Positions 7,103 through 14,533 of a stretch of 19,921 nt of DNA are shown here, in pieces. The translations under genes were made by a program, and so were the position numbers. This DNA comes from CBINFS01 sp966250015 (lineage in GTDB: Bacteria > Bacteroidota > Rhodothermia > Rhodothermales > DASSAV01), in contig CBINFS010000059.1 of assembly GCA_966250015.1 (NCBI GenBank), positions 1-19,921 of the forward strand. Reading direction: 5' to 3'. Within the stretch, counting starts at the first letter, position 1. Each line of letters starts with the position of its first letter. The notes under the pieces were generated by a model. It searched no databases and was not told the origin of the DNA. It saw only the letters and a list, made by a program, of their open reading frames with translations.

Positions 7103-8266
7103 TCAACGCTTCGTAACGGCTACCACGTGCAGGTCGGACGATCGGTGGAACGGGAGCGAGATCCGGGCTTCGAGCCCTCCGCCGTCTCGGCTTTCGAGGA
7201 CCAGGCTGTGCCGGCTCCCGTAGAGGCTTTCGAGGCGCGCCCTGGTGTTGCGGAGCCCGACGCCCTCGGCCACCGTGCCCTCGCCGTCGCCCGAGGCGCC
7301 CAGACCCGGGCCGTTATCGTACACGCTCAGGTGCAGGAACTCGTCGTCCCGCCACGCACGGATCTCGAGCTGTCCTACCCCTTCGATTGCACTCACCCCG
7401 TGTTTGATTGCGTTCTCGACGAGCGGCTGCAAAATCAGGTTCGGCACCTGCGCGTCGAGCACGTCCGGATCGACCTGCTCGACGACGTCGAGCCTGCCCT
7501 GGAAGCGGATGCGTTGAATGTCGAGGTAACCGCGAAGAAACTCAAGCTCCTCTTGCAACGGCACTTCCTGCACGCCCGTGGACTCGAGCGTGTGACGCAG
7601 CAGCTCACTCAACCGCGCAATCATCCGGCGAACCCCGCGAGGATCGCGCTCGACCAGGCTCGACACGGCGTGCAATGTGTTGAACAGGAAGTGGGGGTTG
7701 ATCTGCATCTGAAGCGCGCGCAGACGCGCCTCCGCAAGCTGAGCGTGAAGTTTTGACGCCTCTTCCCGCAGCCGAATCGTTTCCTCCTGCCGATCGCGAA
7801 AGCGCAGGAAATAGTCGCGCGCGATGCCCGCCGCCAGCACGGTGAAGTAAACGATCAGCTCGTCGATGAAGGCAAGATGGACGATGCCGCCAATGAACGT
7901 CGGTGATCCGCGCCGCATCGGGCCGATGAAATACTCCCACGACGCGTGGCCGATGTAGTTCATCATTATCGCCACGGCCACCGCCACCATGAGGTGCAGA
8001 AACAAGTTTCGGAACCAGCGCCCGTGCTCGAAGCTGAACTTTCTGGCCAGGAAGAAGATACCGGGCGTGAGGAGCAGCCATATCATGTACTCGAAGCCCG
8101 CGTGCATCACCTGGCCGGAGGTCAGCCCCTGGTGGCCACGCGGGTCGATTGCGCGCTGCCCGACGTTCAGCATAAAGATGAACCCCCAGAAGAGGATGAT
8201 CAGTCCCGCTTCGAGGGTGCCACGCTTCCATCGGCGGGTTTGATGCGTGGCGCTGTTTTCACTCAT
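7103..8266 (-). CDS. LytS/YehU-type membrane sensor histidine kinase
   Basis: A 387-residue sensor kinase of the His_kinase (LytS-like) family. Four predicted membrane helices (about 18-36, 57-76, 86-105, 126-148) are followed by a cytoplasmic coiled coil (about 155-185). The phosphorylation box is ALQMQINPHFLFNTLHAV, with H192. The ATP-binding part has PLVENAIKHG (N285) and YDNGPGLG (D317), then GVGLRNTRARL. There is no separate periplasmic sensor domain, so the signal is probably sensed in or near the membrane. It should phosphorylate the LytTR regulator encoded directly after it. I chose the ATG at 8266; the frame stays open to 8389, but that extension looks unconserved and no ribosome site helps. 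Confidence 0.92.
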   Translation of the reverse strand: MSENSATHQTRRWKRGTLEAGLIILFWGFIFMLNVGQRAIDPRGHQGLTSGQVMHAGFEYMIWLLLTPGIFFLARKFSFEHGRWFRNLFLHLMVAVAVAIMMNYIGHASWEYFIGPMRRGSPTFIGGIVHLAFIDELIVYFTVLAAGIARDYFLRFRDRQEETIRLREEASKLHAQLAEARLRALQMQINPHFLFNTLHAVSSLVERDPRGVRRMIARLSELLRHTLESTGVQEVPLQEELEFLRGYLDIQRIRFQGRLDVVEQVDPDVLDAQVPNLILQPLVENAIKHGVSAIEGVGQLEIRAWRDDEFLHLSVYDNGPGLGASGDGEGTVAEGVGLRNTRARLESLYGSRHSLVLESRDGGGLEARISLPFHRSSDLHVVAVTKR

Positions 8267-8563
8267 TGTACCGGTCACATCCAGGTGGATCTGGTAAAGC
8301 TGGATACTAAGGAAAACATTTATCAGCGCAAAGTGCCTGTCTTGCGTACGAAGTGCACACCAACGGCTACGAACGGCATACTGGCGCAACGATGAAATAA
8401 AGTATAACCCTCATGCGCCATCTCCAACGAGTAATCCAACCGAAATAACATCAATCTGCCGAAGACGCCGGTTATGGCACGTGGGATCGGGAAGGGTGCG
8501 AGAAGTCTGGTCTAGACTGTGAGGTGATTGATCTATCAAACGGAGTATCCAGGAAGAATATCA
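8267..8563. other. Intergenic region upstream of the LytS/LytR operon
   Basis: It should hold the operon promoter, but I cannot pick out one convincingly. A short interrupted inverted repeat, AGTCT-GGTCT-AGACT, lies near 8500-8517. It also covers the place where a hepT partner would follow the mntA-like remnant; no HepT-like reading frame is there. Confidence 0.35.
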
Positions 8564-8839
8564 TCAGACATTGACCCGCTCCCTATCGATTAAAGGATGC
8601 AACTCGGGGCGAAGGGCATTCACCGTAACGAGGTCGACAGGTCGGCCGAGAAGGTCCTCGAGGTAAAACTGGACGCCGAAAAATTGTCGGGAGGTGGCTG
8701 GGCCTTCAAACGCAACTAGTACGTCGATATCGCTGTCACGGGCTGCCGACCCGAACAGCGCAAGCCGCTTCACACCGAATTGCGACCGCAGCTCATGCTT
8801 TTTACTGGCCAGAAGTTCGAGGATACGTTGTCGGTTTAT
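8564..8839 (-). pseudogene. Decayed MntA-type minimal nucleotidyltransferase
   Basis: The frame encodes an MNT-fold nucleotidyltransferase of the MntA antitoxin type, which AMPylates the HepT ribonuclease toxin. Visible are RLALFGSAARDSDIDVLVAF and LLGRPVDLVTVNALRPEL, ending RERVNV at the usual place. Two defects appear. The family's N-terminal helix is intact in frame (NRQRILELLASKKHELRSQF), but the codon where M belongs is ATA (8837-8839), with a TGA two codons before. Starting at the next GTG (8773) would cut off 22 residues. Also, the active-site loop reads GS-x5-DxD, about five residues shorter than the usual GS-x9/10-DxD. No hepT frame follows. A short active protein from an unusual start cannot be excluded. 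Confidence 0.65.
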
Positions 8840-8991
8840 GGCTCAATCTTTCAGGCTCCTTGCACCTTTTCGATAAAAGCATGCTGCCAAAAGTTAAGGG
8901 ATGAACCCTTCAAAATGTTGCCCAAACTGTTGATTGAGACTTTATTGTCGGCCCTCTAATACCTAAGCTGGCCGTTTGTTATACGTCTCCA

Positions 8992-9684
8992 CTAGATCGT
9001 CGAAAACGGCTGGTCGGAGTGCACCCAGAGCACGGCACGCTGGCGAAGTTGGGCGGTGTTTTCGAGGCCGAGCTTGGACTTGATGCGGGCACGGTGGGAC
9101 TCCACGGTCTTCGGGCTGATGTGCAGCATGTCGGCGATGTCCGACGTGGTGAAGCCGCGTCCCATGAGCTCGAAGATCTCGAGCTCGCGGTCGCTCAGCA
9201 CCCGAACGGTCCCCCCGGCGGTATCTTTCGGGCGGCCGAAGTACGGCCGGAGCAGCTTCGAGCTCATTTGCTCGCTGAGGTAGAGGCCGCCCTGCAGGAT
9301 CCGCCGCGCCGCTTCGATCACCGACGTCCCTACCTCACTTTTCATGATGTATCCGCTCGCCCCGGCGTGTAAAGCCCGTTCCGCGTAAAGTGTCTCGTCG
9401 TGCATCGACACCACCAGGAATGGCAGCTCGGGCCGCAGCGACTTAAGGTGCTTGATCATCTCGATCCCGTTCATCCCATCCATCGAGATGTCGGCGATCA
9501 CGAGGTCCGGGCTCTCCTTCAAGATCTGCTCGATCGCTTCTTCTCCCGAACCGGCTTCCCCACACACCTCCAGGTCGGGCTCGCGTGAAATGAGCGCGGA
9601 ATACCCCCTTCGCATGATCGGATGGTCGTCTACGATAAAGATTCTGTACACGGAAGTGCCTTTTGCGATGTTTCTCTCGTCCAT
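8992..9684 (-). CDS. NarL/FixJ-family (LuxR-type HTH) response regulator
   Basis: A 230-residue response regulator. The receiver domain (about 13-130) has D19/D20, phosphoacceptor D65 in LVIADISMDGMNG, S93 and K115. The C-terminal LuxR-type helix-turn-helix (about 160-222) shows LSDRELEIFELMGRGFTTSD and SPKTVESHRARIKSKLGL. It binds DNA as a dimer when phosphorylated. No kinase is adjacent, so it is an orphan in this window; the hybrid kinase 5 kb away is not an obvious partner. The ATG at 9684 is preferred because GAGG lies six bases upstream; an in-frame ATG at 9702 would add six residues. A perfect 7-bp inverted repeat lies just upstream (9703-9719). Confidence 0.93.
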   Translation of the reverse strand: MDERNIAKGTSVYRIFIVDDHPIMRRGYSALISREPDLEVCGEAGSGEEAIEQILKESPDLVIADISMDGMNGIEMIKHLKSLRPELPFLVVSMHDETLYAERALHAGASGYIMKSEVGTSVIEAARRILQGGLYLSEQMSSKLLRPYFGRPKDTAGGTVRVLSDRELEIFELMGRGFTTSDIADMLHISPKTVESHRARIKSKLGLENTAQLRQRAVLWVHSDQPFSTI

Positions 9685-9690
9685 CCGATC

Positions 9691-9694
9691 CCTC
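9691..9694 (-). promoter_or_regulatory. Ribosome-binding site deciding the 9684 start
   Basis: GAGG on the minus strand, six bases before the ATG at 9684. It lies inside the extension that the alternative ATG at 9702 would translate, which argues for the shorter protein. Confidence 0.5.
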
Positions 9695-9702
9695 GCCTTC
9701 AT

Positions 9703-9719
9703 TCACGTCGGGGACGTGA
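9703..9719. promoter_or_regulatory. Candidate operator: inverted repeat TCACGTC-GGG-GACGTGA
   Basis: A perfect 7-bp inverted repeat with a 3-bp spacer, 19 bp before the chosen start of the NarL-type gene. It could be an autoregulatory site for the dimeric regulator or a short leader hairpin. Only the symmetry is seen; binding is inferred. Confidence 0.35.
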
Positions 9720-10081
9720 CTGGTTGTCAGTCCGTCCCGCATAACCTCCCGGCTCTCATCCCCGTTTTCTTGCCCGCGTATTCCTCTTCACATCCGGTTT
9801 GAACCGGCGCCCCGACCTACAAAGTCCGGACGTACCTGTATAGAAGTGAAACGTGAAAAAATAACGCTTTCGTCACCAACCACCAAAAAAACGTTGCCAC
9901 CACACCCTATCCTTTCATTTCCATATACTTTCAACATCATCTCGTCACCGCCCGATCCGTATCAACGAACATTACCCGTATATCACCTTTGCGAAAACGT
10001 TTGTTTAGCGCTATTCTCCTCAAATACTCGAATGAGTCGTCCAGCATTCTCACTCATCCGACCCCCATCAGACGTACTGGC
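9720..10081. other. AT-rich divergent intergenic region
   Basis: It lies between the NarL-type regulator (minus) and the VOC gene (plus), so it carries both promoters. It is clearly richer in A and T than its surroundings between about 9840 and 10030. A 79-codon ORF (9846-10085) has a composition unlike the neighbours and is not credible. No defined promoter box, repeat or RNA gene is recognised. Confidence 0.4.
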
Positions 10082-10615
10082 ATGAAAACCACCTTCCTGC
10101 TTCTTCTACTCGGATCGATCGCCCTCCTCGGCTTCGCCCTCATGCAAAAACAGAACGAGACCGCCAAAAAAGTTTTCGGCGGCAACAGAGTCACACAGAT
10201 CGGACTGGTCGTTCGCGACGTCGAACGCTCAGCCCGAGCCTACGCCGACCTCCTCGGCGTCGAGGTGCCCAACGTCATCATCACCGACCCGCTCGAGCAG
10301 GCGCACACGGAGTTTCGCGGTGAGCCCACGGAAGCCCGCGCAAAGCTCGCCTTCTTCCACCTCGAAAACATTTCGATCGAGCTCATCGAGCCCATCGGCG
10401 GTCCGAGCACCTGGCAAGAGTTCCTCGAAACCCGCGGCGAGGGCATCCATCACATCGCCTTCCAGGTGGATGGAATGGACAAACACATCACCCTGCTCGA
10501 ATCCAAAGGCGCACGCCTCGAACAGCGCGGTGACTTCACAGGCGGGAGTTACGCCTACATCGACGCCCAAAAACAGCTCGGCCTGATCCTCGAGCTGCTC
10601 ACGAGCACGGATTAG
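10082..10615 (+). CDS. Exported VOC-superfamily (methylmalonyl-CoA epimerase-like) protein
   Basis: A 177-residue protein. Residues 1-22 (MKTTFLLLLLGSIALLGFAL) form a signal peptide or N-terminal anchor without a lipobox Cys. The rest is one vicinal-oxygen-chelate unit resembling methylmalonyl-CoA epimerase: TQIGLVVRDVERSARAYADL (38-57), ISIELIEPIGGPSTW (97-111), RGEGIHHIAFQVDG (118-131) and LGLILELL (166-173). The likely metal ligands H123/H124 and E171 are present. The first ligand, normally His in HIGI, is Gln39. An exported epimerase acting on CoA esters makes little sense, so the substrate is probably different; a glyoxalase-like or binding role is possible. The ATG at 10082 is chosen because the signal peptide starts there; the frame is open from 9989. 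The 54-residue membrane protein gene follows after 5 bp, so they are likely one operon. Confidence 0.82.
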   Translation: MKTTFLLLLLGSIALLGFALMQKQNETAKKVFGGNRVTQIGLVVRDVERSARAYADLLGVEVPNVIITDPLEQAHTEFRGEPTEARAKLAFFHLENISIELIEPIGGPSTWQEFLETRGEGIHHIAFQVDGMDKHITLLESKGARLEQRGDFTGGSYAYIDAQKQLGLILELLTSTD

Positions 10616-10620
10616 GCCCT

Positions 10621-10785
10621 ATGCGCGAAAGCAAAAATGTTTTGCTCATCATAGTCGGCCTTCTGCTCGTCGTTACCGGTTGGTTTTTGCCCAACTCCGA
10701 GTCGGGGTCCTCCCTCATCCCCGGCATGTTTATTCTCGCCGGTACGGGGCTCGTCATCTACGCGCTCTACAGGTCGGCTCGGTGA
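10621..10785 (+). CDS. Small two-helix membrane protein (54 aa)
   Basis: A short gene starting five bases after the stop of the VOC gene and so probably co-transcribed. The 54-residue product has two membrane helices, VLLIIVGLLLVVTGWFL (7-23) and a second one ending LAGTGLVIYALYR (about 34-52), joined by a short polar turn (PNSESGSS). A basic C terminus suggests both ends in the cytoplasm. No family is recognised; the hairpin shape is typical of small inner-membrane proteins that assist a larger partner. Evidence is the intact frame, tight spacing and clear hydrophobic pattern. Confidence 0.65.
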   Translation: MRESKNVLLIIVGLLLVVTGWFLPNSESGSSLIPGMFILAGTGLVIYALYRSAR

Positions 10786-10924
10786 TTACCGGCAAGCCTG
10801 TTACGTTTATGTACTTAGCTCTTCCTGCACTTGACCGTCTGACCATTAATCACGATGCTTCGATTTGCAGCATTTGAACCGTCAGGAGGGAAGCTGCCAG
10901 ACCTGGCCAATCGTGCGGGGAACT

Positions 10925-11230
10925 ATGATAGAGCGGGCATCAAAAAAGCGCTTCCACCGCACTTTCAAGTGCGACGCTTGCGGCGTCGAGATCGCGCTCG
11001 CGCGTGAGGCCGTCGTTGTCCGCGAGGCGTGCGCCCTGCCCGAGGAATTCGAACTCTTTCAAATGCACCCTCACTGCGCCGAGCAATTCGTCAGCCGGCA
11101 ATCCGGCCGCTGGGAAATATATCCCCTCGCTTCGATGGAAGCGCAATGGCTGCTCCCGATGGTGCCCCTCGAACGGCTCGACGAAGACGAGCCCGTCACC
11201 GCCAAACCTGCCGCGCACCTCTTCGCCTGA
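10925..11230 (+). CDS. Small CxxC/HxHC hypothetical protein (101 aa)
   Basis: No family recognised. The N-terminal half carries FKCDACGVEIA (C16, C19) and, about 30 residues later, MHPHCAEQF (H48, H50, C51). Two Cys plus His/Cys at this spacing is the pattern of a small zinc-binding knuckle or treble clef, so a structural metal is likely. The rest (GRWEIYPLASMEAQWLLPMV) is unremarkable and the C terminus is proline/alanine-rich. The ATG at 10925 has GGGGA about 3 nt upstream; upstream in-frame sequence to 10865 looks non-coding. It lies between the VOC operon and the OmpR-type regulator, same strand, with gaps of over 130 bp on both sides. Confidence 0.62.
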   Translation: MIERASKKRFHRTFKCDACGVEIALAREAVVVREACALPEEFELFQMHPHCAEQFVSRQSGRWEIYPLASMEAQWLLPMVPLERLDEDEPVTAKPAAHLFA

Positions 11231-11409
11231 GACCCAAAACGCCTCATCCCCCGGCATCTTCCAAGATTTTAACATCTTAAGAGACGAAAGAACAAGTCCG
11301 TTACGGGTTACACGTCCCATGGAGTATGCCCCTTCCCCCCTGGCGTCGTTACATTCTTGAAGTAAGCCATTCTCACCCCTTTCAATCGACCATTACGACA
11401 CCCAGGCCC

Positions 11410-12120
11410 ATGACAGAGACCACGACCTATCGCATGCTGATCGTCGAAGACGACCCGGACGTCGGCACGGCACTCAAGGACTTCTTTGAGCTCTCAGGAT
11501 ACGAGGTCGTCCTCGTAAACGACGGTGAAAAAGGGCTCGACCTGATGCGCGACGTGCCCCCTTTCGACATCGCCCTGCTCGACGTGATGCTGCCGAAAAA
11601 GTCGGGCTTCGAGGTCCTTCGCGAATCGCAGGCGCTCGGTGTGGTCACCCCCGTCCTCATGCTTACCGGCCGAGGCGAACAGGAGAACATCCTGCAAGGG
11701 TTCGGACTCGGCGCGAGCGATTATGTCGTCAAACCCTTTAACGCCGACGAGCTCTCCGCCCGCGTCAAGGCCATCCTCGGACGCACCCAGGCCCCTTCCG
11801 AAACCCCGATGGAGGTCTATACCATCGGCGACGTCCGCGTGAACTTCTCCACCCATGAGGTCTACAAACAACAGGAGAAGCTGCACTTTACCGCCCTCGA
11901 GTTCGACCTCCTCCGCTATCTCATGCAGTACCGGGGCCAAACCGTGACCCGGAAACAGCTCCTCAGCGCCGTCTGGGGAATCGATCAGGACATCATCACC
12001 CGCACGATCGACCGCCACATGGCCTCGATCCGCCAGAAAATTGAACCTACGCCCGCCGAACCACTCTACATCAAAACCGTCTACGGACAGGGCTACCGGT
12101 TCGACTTTGATGGAAACTGA
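11410..12120 (+). CDS. OmpR/PhoB-family response regulator
   Basis: A 236-residue response regulator. The receiver domain (about 8-122) has the acidic pair E13/D14-D15, phosphoacceptor D58 in IALLDVMLPKKSGFEVL, T86 and K108 in YVVKPF. The C-terminal winged helix (about 138-233) shows HFTALEFDLLRYLMQYRGQT, RKQLLSAVWG, TRTIDRHMASIRQKI and the terminal YIKTVYGQGYRF. It should bind tandem direct repeats in target promoters when phosphorylated. No kinase gene is next to it, so it is an orphan here. The ATG at 11410 starts the family-like MTETTTYRMLIVEDDP; the frame is open from 11326, but that stretch shows no homology. Confidence 0.94.
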   Translation: MTETTTYRMLIVEDDPDVGTALKDFFELSGYEVVLVNDGEKGLDLMRDVPPFDIALLDVMLPKKSGFEVLRESQALGVVTPVLMLTGRGEQENILQGFGLGASDYVVKPFNADELSARVKAILGRTQAPSETPMEVYTIGDVRVNFSTHEVYKQQEKLHFTALEFDLLRYLMQYRGQTVTRKQLLSAVWGIDQDIITRTIDRHMASIRQKIEPTPAEPLYIKTVYGQGYRFDFDGN

Positions 12121-12135
12121 CATCCGAACTGTCAT

Positions 12136-12175
12136 AAAAAACTCTTCCGCCGGAGCTTTATCTCCGGCGGAAGAG
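12136..12175 (-). terminator. Intrinsic terminator, strong on the minus strand
   Basis: CTCTTCCGCCGGAG (12142-12155) pairs perfectly over 14 bp with CTCCGGCGGAAGAG (12162-12175) around a CTTTAT loop. Reading the minus strand, the stem is followed directly by a run of T (12141-12136). Reading the plus strand there is no T run. It therefore ends minus-strand transcription, most plausibly of the 66-residue gene 12221-12421, while also sitting just past the OmpR-type regulator's stop. Confidence 0.8.
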
Positions 12176-12220
12176 CCATACAGCCAGACCGGCTTCTATT
12201 CCTTAATTACAACCACCCGA

Positions 12221-12421
12221 TCAGTCAGGCAGCAATTCCGGGTTCATTTTCTTTTTTAAACTTACCACCCACAATCGCGAATTTGCCAGGTTCGTCAGCA
12301 ACTGTCGCTGGCAGCTTTCCGTTATGGCCCAACCGGCCTGGAGAAGCATCGCGATCCGTGGGTTGTCTTCCGGTTTTTGTCCTTCAGGAAGCGCCAGCCA
12401 CAGAAGTCGCTCACTAAACAT
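12221..12421 (-). CDS. Small hypothetical protein (66 aa)
   Basis: No family recognised. The product starts MFSERLLWLALPEGQKPEDN, continues with a helical centre (MLLQAGWAITESCQRQLLTN) and ends in a basic segment (VVSLKKKMNPELLPD). It has one Cys and no membrane helix. Three things support it: AGGA and GGAAG just before the ATG, an intact frame, and a strong minus-strand terminator 46 bp after its stop. It is downstream of modB on the same strand, separated by about 210 bp, so it could be transcribed from its own promoter. Confidence 0.55.
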   Translation of the reverse strand: MFSERLLWLALPEGQKPEDNPRIAMLLQAGWAITESCQRQLLTNLANSRLWVVSLKKKMNPELLPD

Positions 12422-12631
12422 CTTCCATTTCCTATAGCTAAATATATCATTTGCTCACAATTCGCAGGTCTCATGACACTACAACTTTCAGGTCGTATTA
12501 CCCTTACGTCCTGCTATCGGGCTCATACGGACGTTTTTTTGAACGGTTTGGCGTAAATACCGGTGCAATAAGGGATATAACGGAAGAGTTGCACGAAGCC
12601 CCTTGCGTTGCACGATGGTCACAGCGCGACG

Positions 12632-13489
12632 TCAGGCCAGAAAGAACTTCACGAGCACGAGGGTGACGAACGAGGCGCCCATCAGGAAGACGGATAGCGT
12701 CAGGGCTACGCTCAAGTCGAGCTCGAACCCCAGGTAGATCGCCAGCGGCATCGTCTGCGTCCGCCCCGGGAAGTTGCCGGCAAAGATGATCGTGGCGCCG
12801 AACTCGCCGAGCGCACGCGCCCAGGTAAGCACGGCGCCGCTTAAGAGCGCCTTCCGGCTTAGCGGCAGCGTGACGAACCGGAAGAGCTGCCGCTCGCCCG
12901 CGCCGTCGAGCTTCGCGGCTTCCTCCAGCTCGGAGTCGATCGCTGAAAAGCCGATGATGGCCGTCCGGATGAAGAGCGGCGCCGCGACGAACGTCTGCGC
13001 CAGCACCACCGCCGCCTGGGTAAAGGCGATGTGGATCCCCCAGTCTTCGAGCAGCCCGCCGACGATCCCCCGCCTGCCAAACGCCACGAGCAACGCCACA
13101 CCGGCCACCGCCGGAGGCAGCACCATCGGCAGGTCCACCAGCGTATCCCACAGGCGGCGAAGCGGCATCGTACGACGGGCCAGTGCGTACGCCAGCGTCG
13201 TCCCGAACAGAAGCGTCACCCCGGTGGCTATCAGACTTGTCTTCAGGCTCAGCCCGATCGCCTGCAATACCTCCGGCCGGGCAAGGCTGGCGCGGAGCAG
13301 GTCGGCGTCGGTCCAGACGAGCAGTGCGATGAGCGGGATCGTCAGGAAAGCGAGCAGCGGAAGGCCGGTGAGCCACCACAGGCTCGCGGACGGAACCATA
13401 CGAAGGCGGCCGCGCGACAGACCCGGCTGCACGTCCAGAACGGGGAAGACGCGACTGCGTGACTCACGATCCGTACGGCTCGAATCCAT
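12632..13489 (-). CDS. modB: Molybdate ABC transporter permease ModB
   Basis: A 285-residue inner-membrane permease of the ModB/CysT type. It forms the membrane channel that imports molybdate delivered by ModA. Hydrophobic helices begin at about residue 37 (WWLTGLPLLAFLTIPLIALL). The family motifs follow: DLPMVLPPAVAGVALLVAFG, the EAA coupling loop (EEAAKLDGAGERQLFRFVTL) and ALGEFGATIIFAGNFPGRTQ with TMPLAIYL. The ATG at 13489 overlaps the end of modA by 26 bp, suggesting coupling. An ATG at 13399 would give 255 residues, nearer the family's usual length, and cannot be excluded. The ATPase gene modC, normally next, is absent: 12422-12631 has no Walker motifs. Tungstate specificity is possible. 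Confidence 0.9.
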   Translation of the reverse strand: MDSSRTDRESRSRVFPVLDVQPGLSRGRLRMVPSASLWWLTGLPLLAFLTIPLIALLVWTDADLLRASLARPEVLQAIGLSLKTSLIATGVTLLFGTTLAYALARRTMPLRRLWDTLVDLPMVLPPAVAGVALLVAFGRRGIVGGLLEDWGIHIAFTQAAVVLAQTFVAAPLFIRTAIIGFSAIDSELEEAAKLDGAGERQLFRFVTLPLSRKALLSGAVLTWARALGEFGATIIFAGNFPGRTQTMPLAIYLGFELDLSVALTLSVFLMGASFVTLVLVKFFLA

Positions 13490-14279
13490 ACCGTTTAAGG
13501 AGTGCCCGGCCTCGGCCGGAAAGGACGAATTGTAGGAAGGCGCTTGCCCACTCGCCGGTCCCATTGTCGCTCACCGGCGCGATGACGTACACCAGTGGTG
13601 TACCGGCCAGATCCGGGACTTCCAGATATTCCGGCTGCACGGAACGACCGGAATATAGATCACTCGCATAAACGAAGCCCGCGTCGGCCTCACCGAGTAT
13701 TACCGTTACGTACACCGCCCGAACGTTTTGTTCGTACGACACCACGTTTCTCAGCACCCGCTCTTTGTAGTCATTTCCAAAGGCAGAATCCTGCGAAGCT
13801 TCGTCCAGAAATTGGGCCGTGTACGCGCCCACCGGTACCTCGGGTGCTGCCAGGATGAGGCGCAACCCATCCCTTGCCAGGTCTTGCAACGTCCTGATGC
13901 CTGCCGGATTACCTTCCGGGAATATAATGGCCAGGCGGTTGGTTGCGAACAGCCGCACCGAGTCCGGCGCCACGCGCCCGGCCTCCACCACCCGCTGCAT
14001 CTGCGCCTCGTTTGCCGTCGCCAGCACGTCACCCGGCGCCCCCATCGCAAGCTGATACGCCAACTGGTGCGACCCCGCAAAGTTGAATACAACCCTGACT
14101 CCCGGATTCTCGCGCTCGAACTCCTTTCCGATGGCCGTAAACACGTCCGCCAGCGACGACGCCGCATACACCGTCAGCGTCTGCTCTTTCCTTCCCGACT
14201 CGCACCCCCCGATGGCCAACGCCAAAATCAGCAGCCATATGACCGCCGCATGCCCCCTCAGTGTAGCCAGCAGGTGCAT
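13464..14279 (-). CDS. modA: Molybdate-binding lipoprotein ModA
   Basis: A 271-residue periplasmic binding protein that captures molybdate (or tungstate) for the ABC importer. A lipoprotein signal ends in LALAIGGC, with C26 as the lipidation site, so it is membrane-tethered. The mature part begins LTVYAASSLADVFTAIGKEF, the ModA signature carrying the first oxyanion-binding serine. NFAGSHQLAYQLAMGAPGDV carries the next one, and ANEAQMQRV and EADAGFVYASDLY follow, the latter with the conserved region near the C-terminal binding residues. The ATG at 14279 is chosen; TTG 14285 is two codons earlier. It is first in the modA-modB pair. No ModE-like box or Moco riboswitch could be recognised upstream. 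Confidence 0.92.
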   Translation of the reverse strand: MHLLATLRGHAAVIWLLILALAIGGCESGRKEQTLTVYAASSLADVFTAIGKEFERENPGVRVVFNFAGSHQLAYQLAMGAPGDVLATANEAQMQRVVEAGRVAPDSVRLFATNRLAIIFPEGNPAGIRTLQDLARDGLRLILAAPEVPVGAYTAQFLDEASQDSAFGNDYKERVLRNVVSYEQNVRAVYVTVILGEADAGFVYASDLYSGRSVQPEYLEVPDLAGTPLVYVIAPVSDNGTGEWASAFLQFVLSGRGRALLKRYGFEPYGS

Positions 14280-14440
14280 CAGCAAGAGATGTGGATAAAG
14301 GGTTCAGGGTTCGCTTCAGGCGACAGGAAAATACAGCCGGTACCTGAACCAACGAAAGCAAATCATACCCGGCATTTTTCGTTTCAGTGTGCTAGACCGA
14401 AAACCGTTTGATACCCTCCTGCCCTGTCTGACCCATGTAT

Positions 14441-14467
14441 GGATCCCGGCTCGGCGGCCGGGATGAC
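14441..14467. repeat. Single REP-like hairpin module
   Basis: ATCCCGGC (14443-14450) pairs with GCCGGGAT (14457-14464) around TCGGCG, preceded by GG and followed by GACG. The GGAT...ATGACG ends match the modules of the composite elements at 14534 and 19546, so it belongs to the same family. Confidence 0.65.
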
Positions 14468-14533
14468 GTTTAGTCAGGCGAATTGCCAGTTAATACGGAA
14501 GCGCCGATATATGCCTAAGCGTATTAAAATCAA

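Noticed and set aside
9846..10085. 79-codon plus-strand ORF in the divergent intergenic gap
   Set aside because: AT-rich promoter-like DNA, Ser/Pro-rich product, overlaps the start of the VOC gene, no ribosome site.
12451..12666. 71-codon plus-strand ORF between the 66-aa gene and modB
   Set aside because: Runs into the 3' end of modB antisense and has no homology or ribosome site.
14286..14440. Molybdenum cofactor riboswitch or ModE site before modA
   Set aside because: No extended paired structure or ModE-like half-sites could be found by eye.
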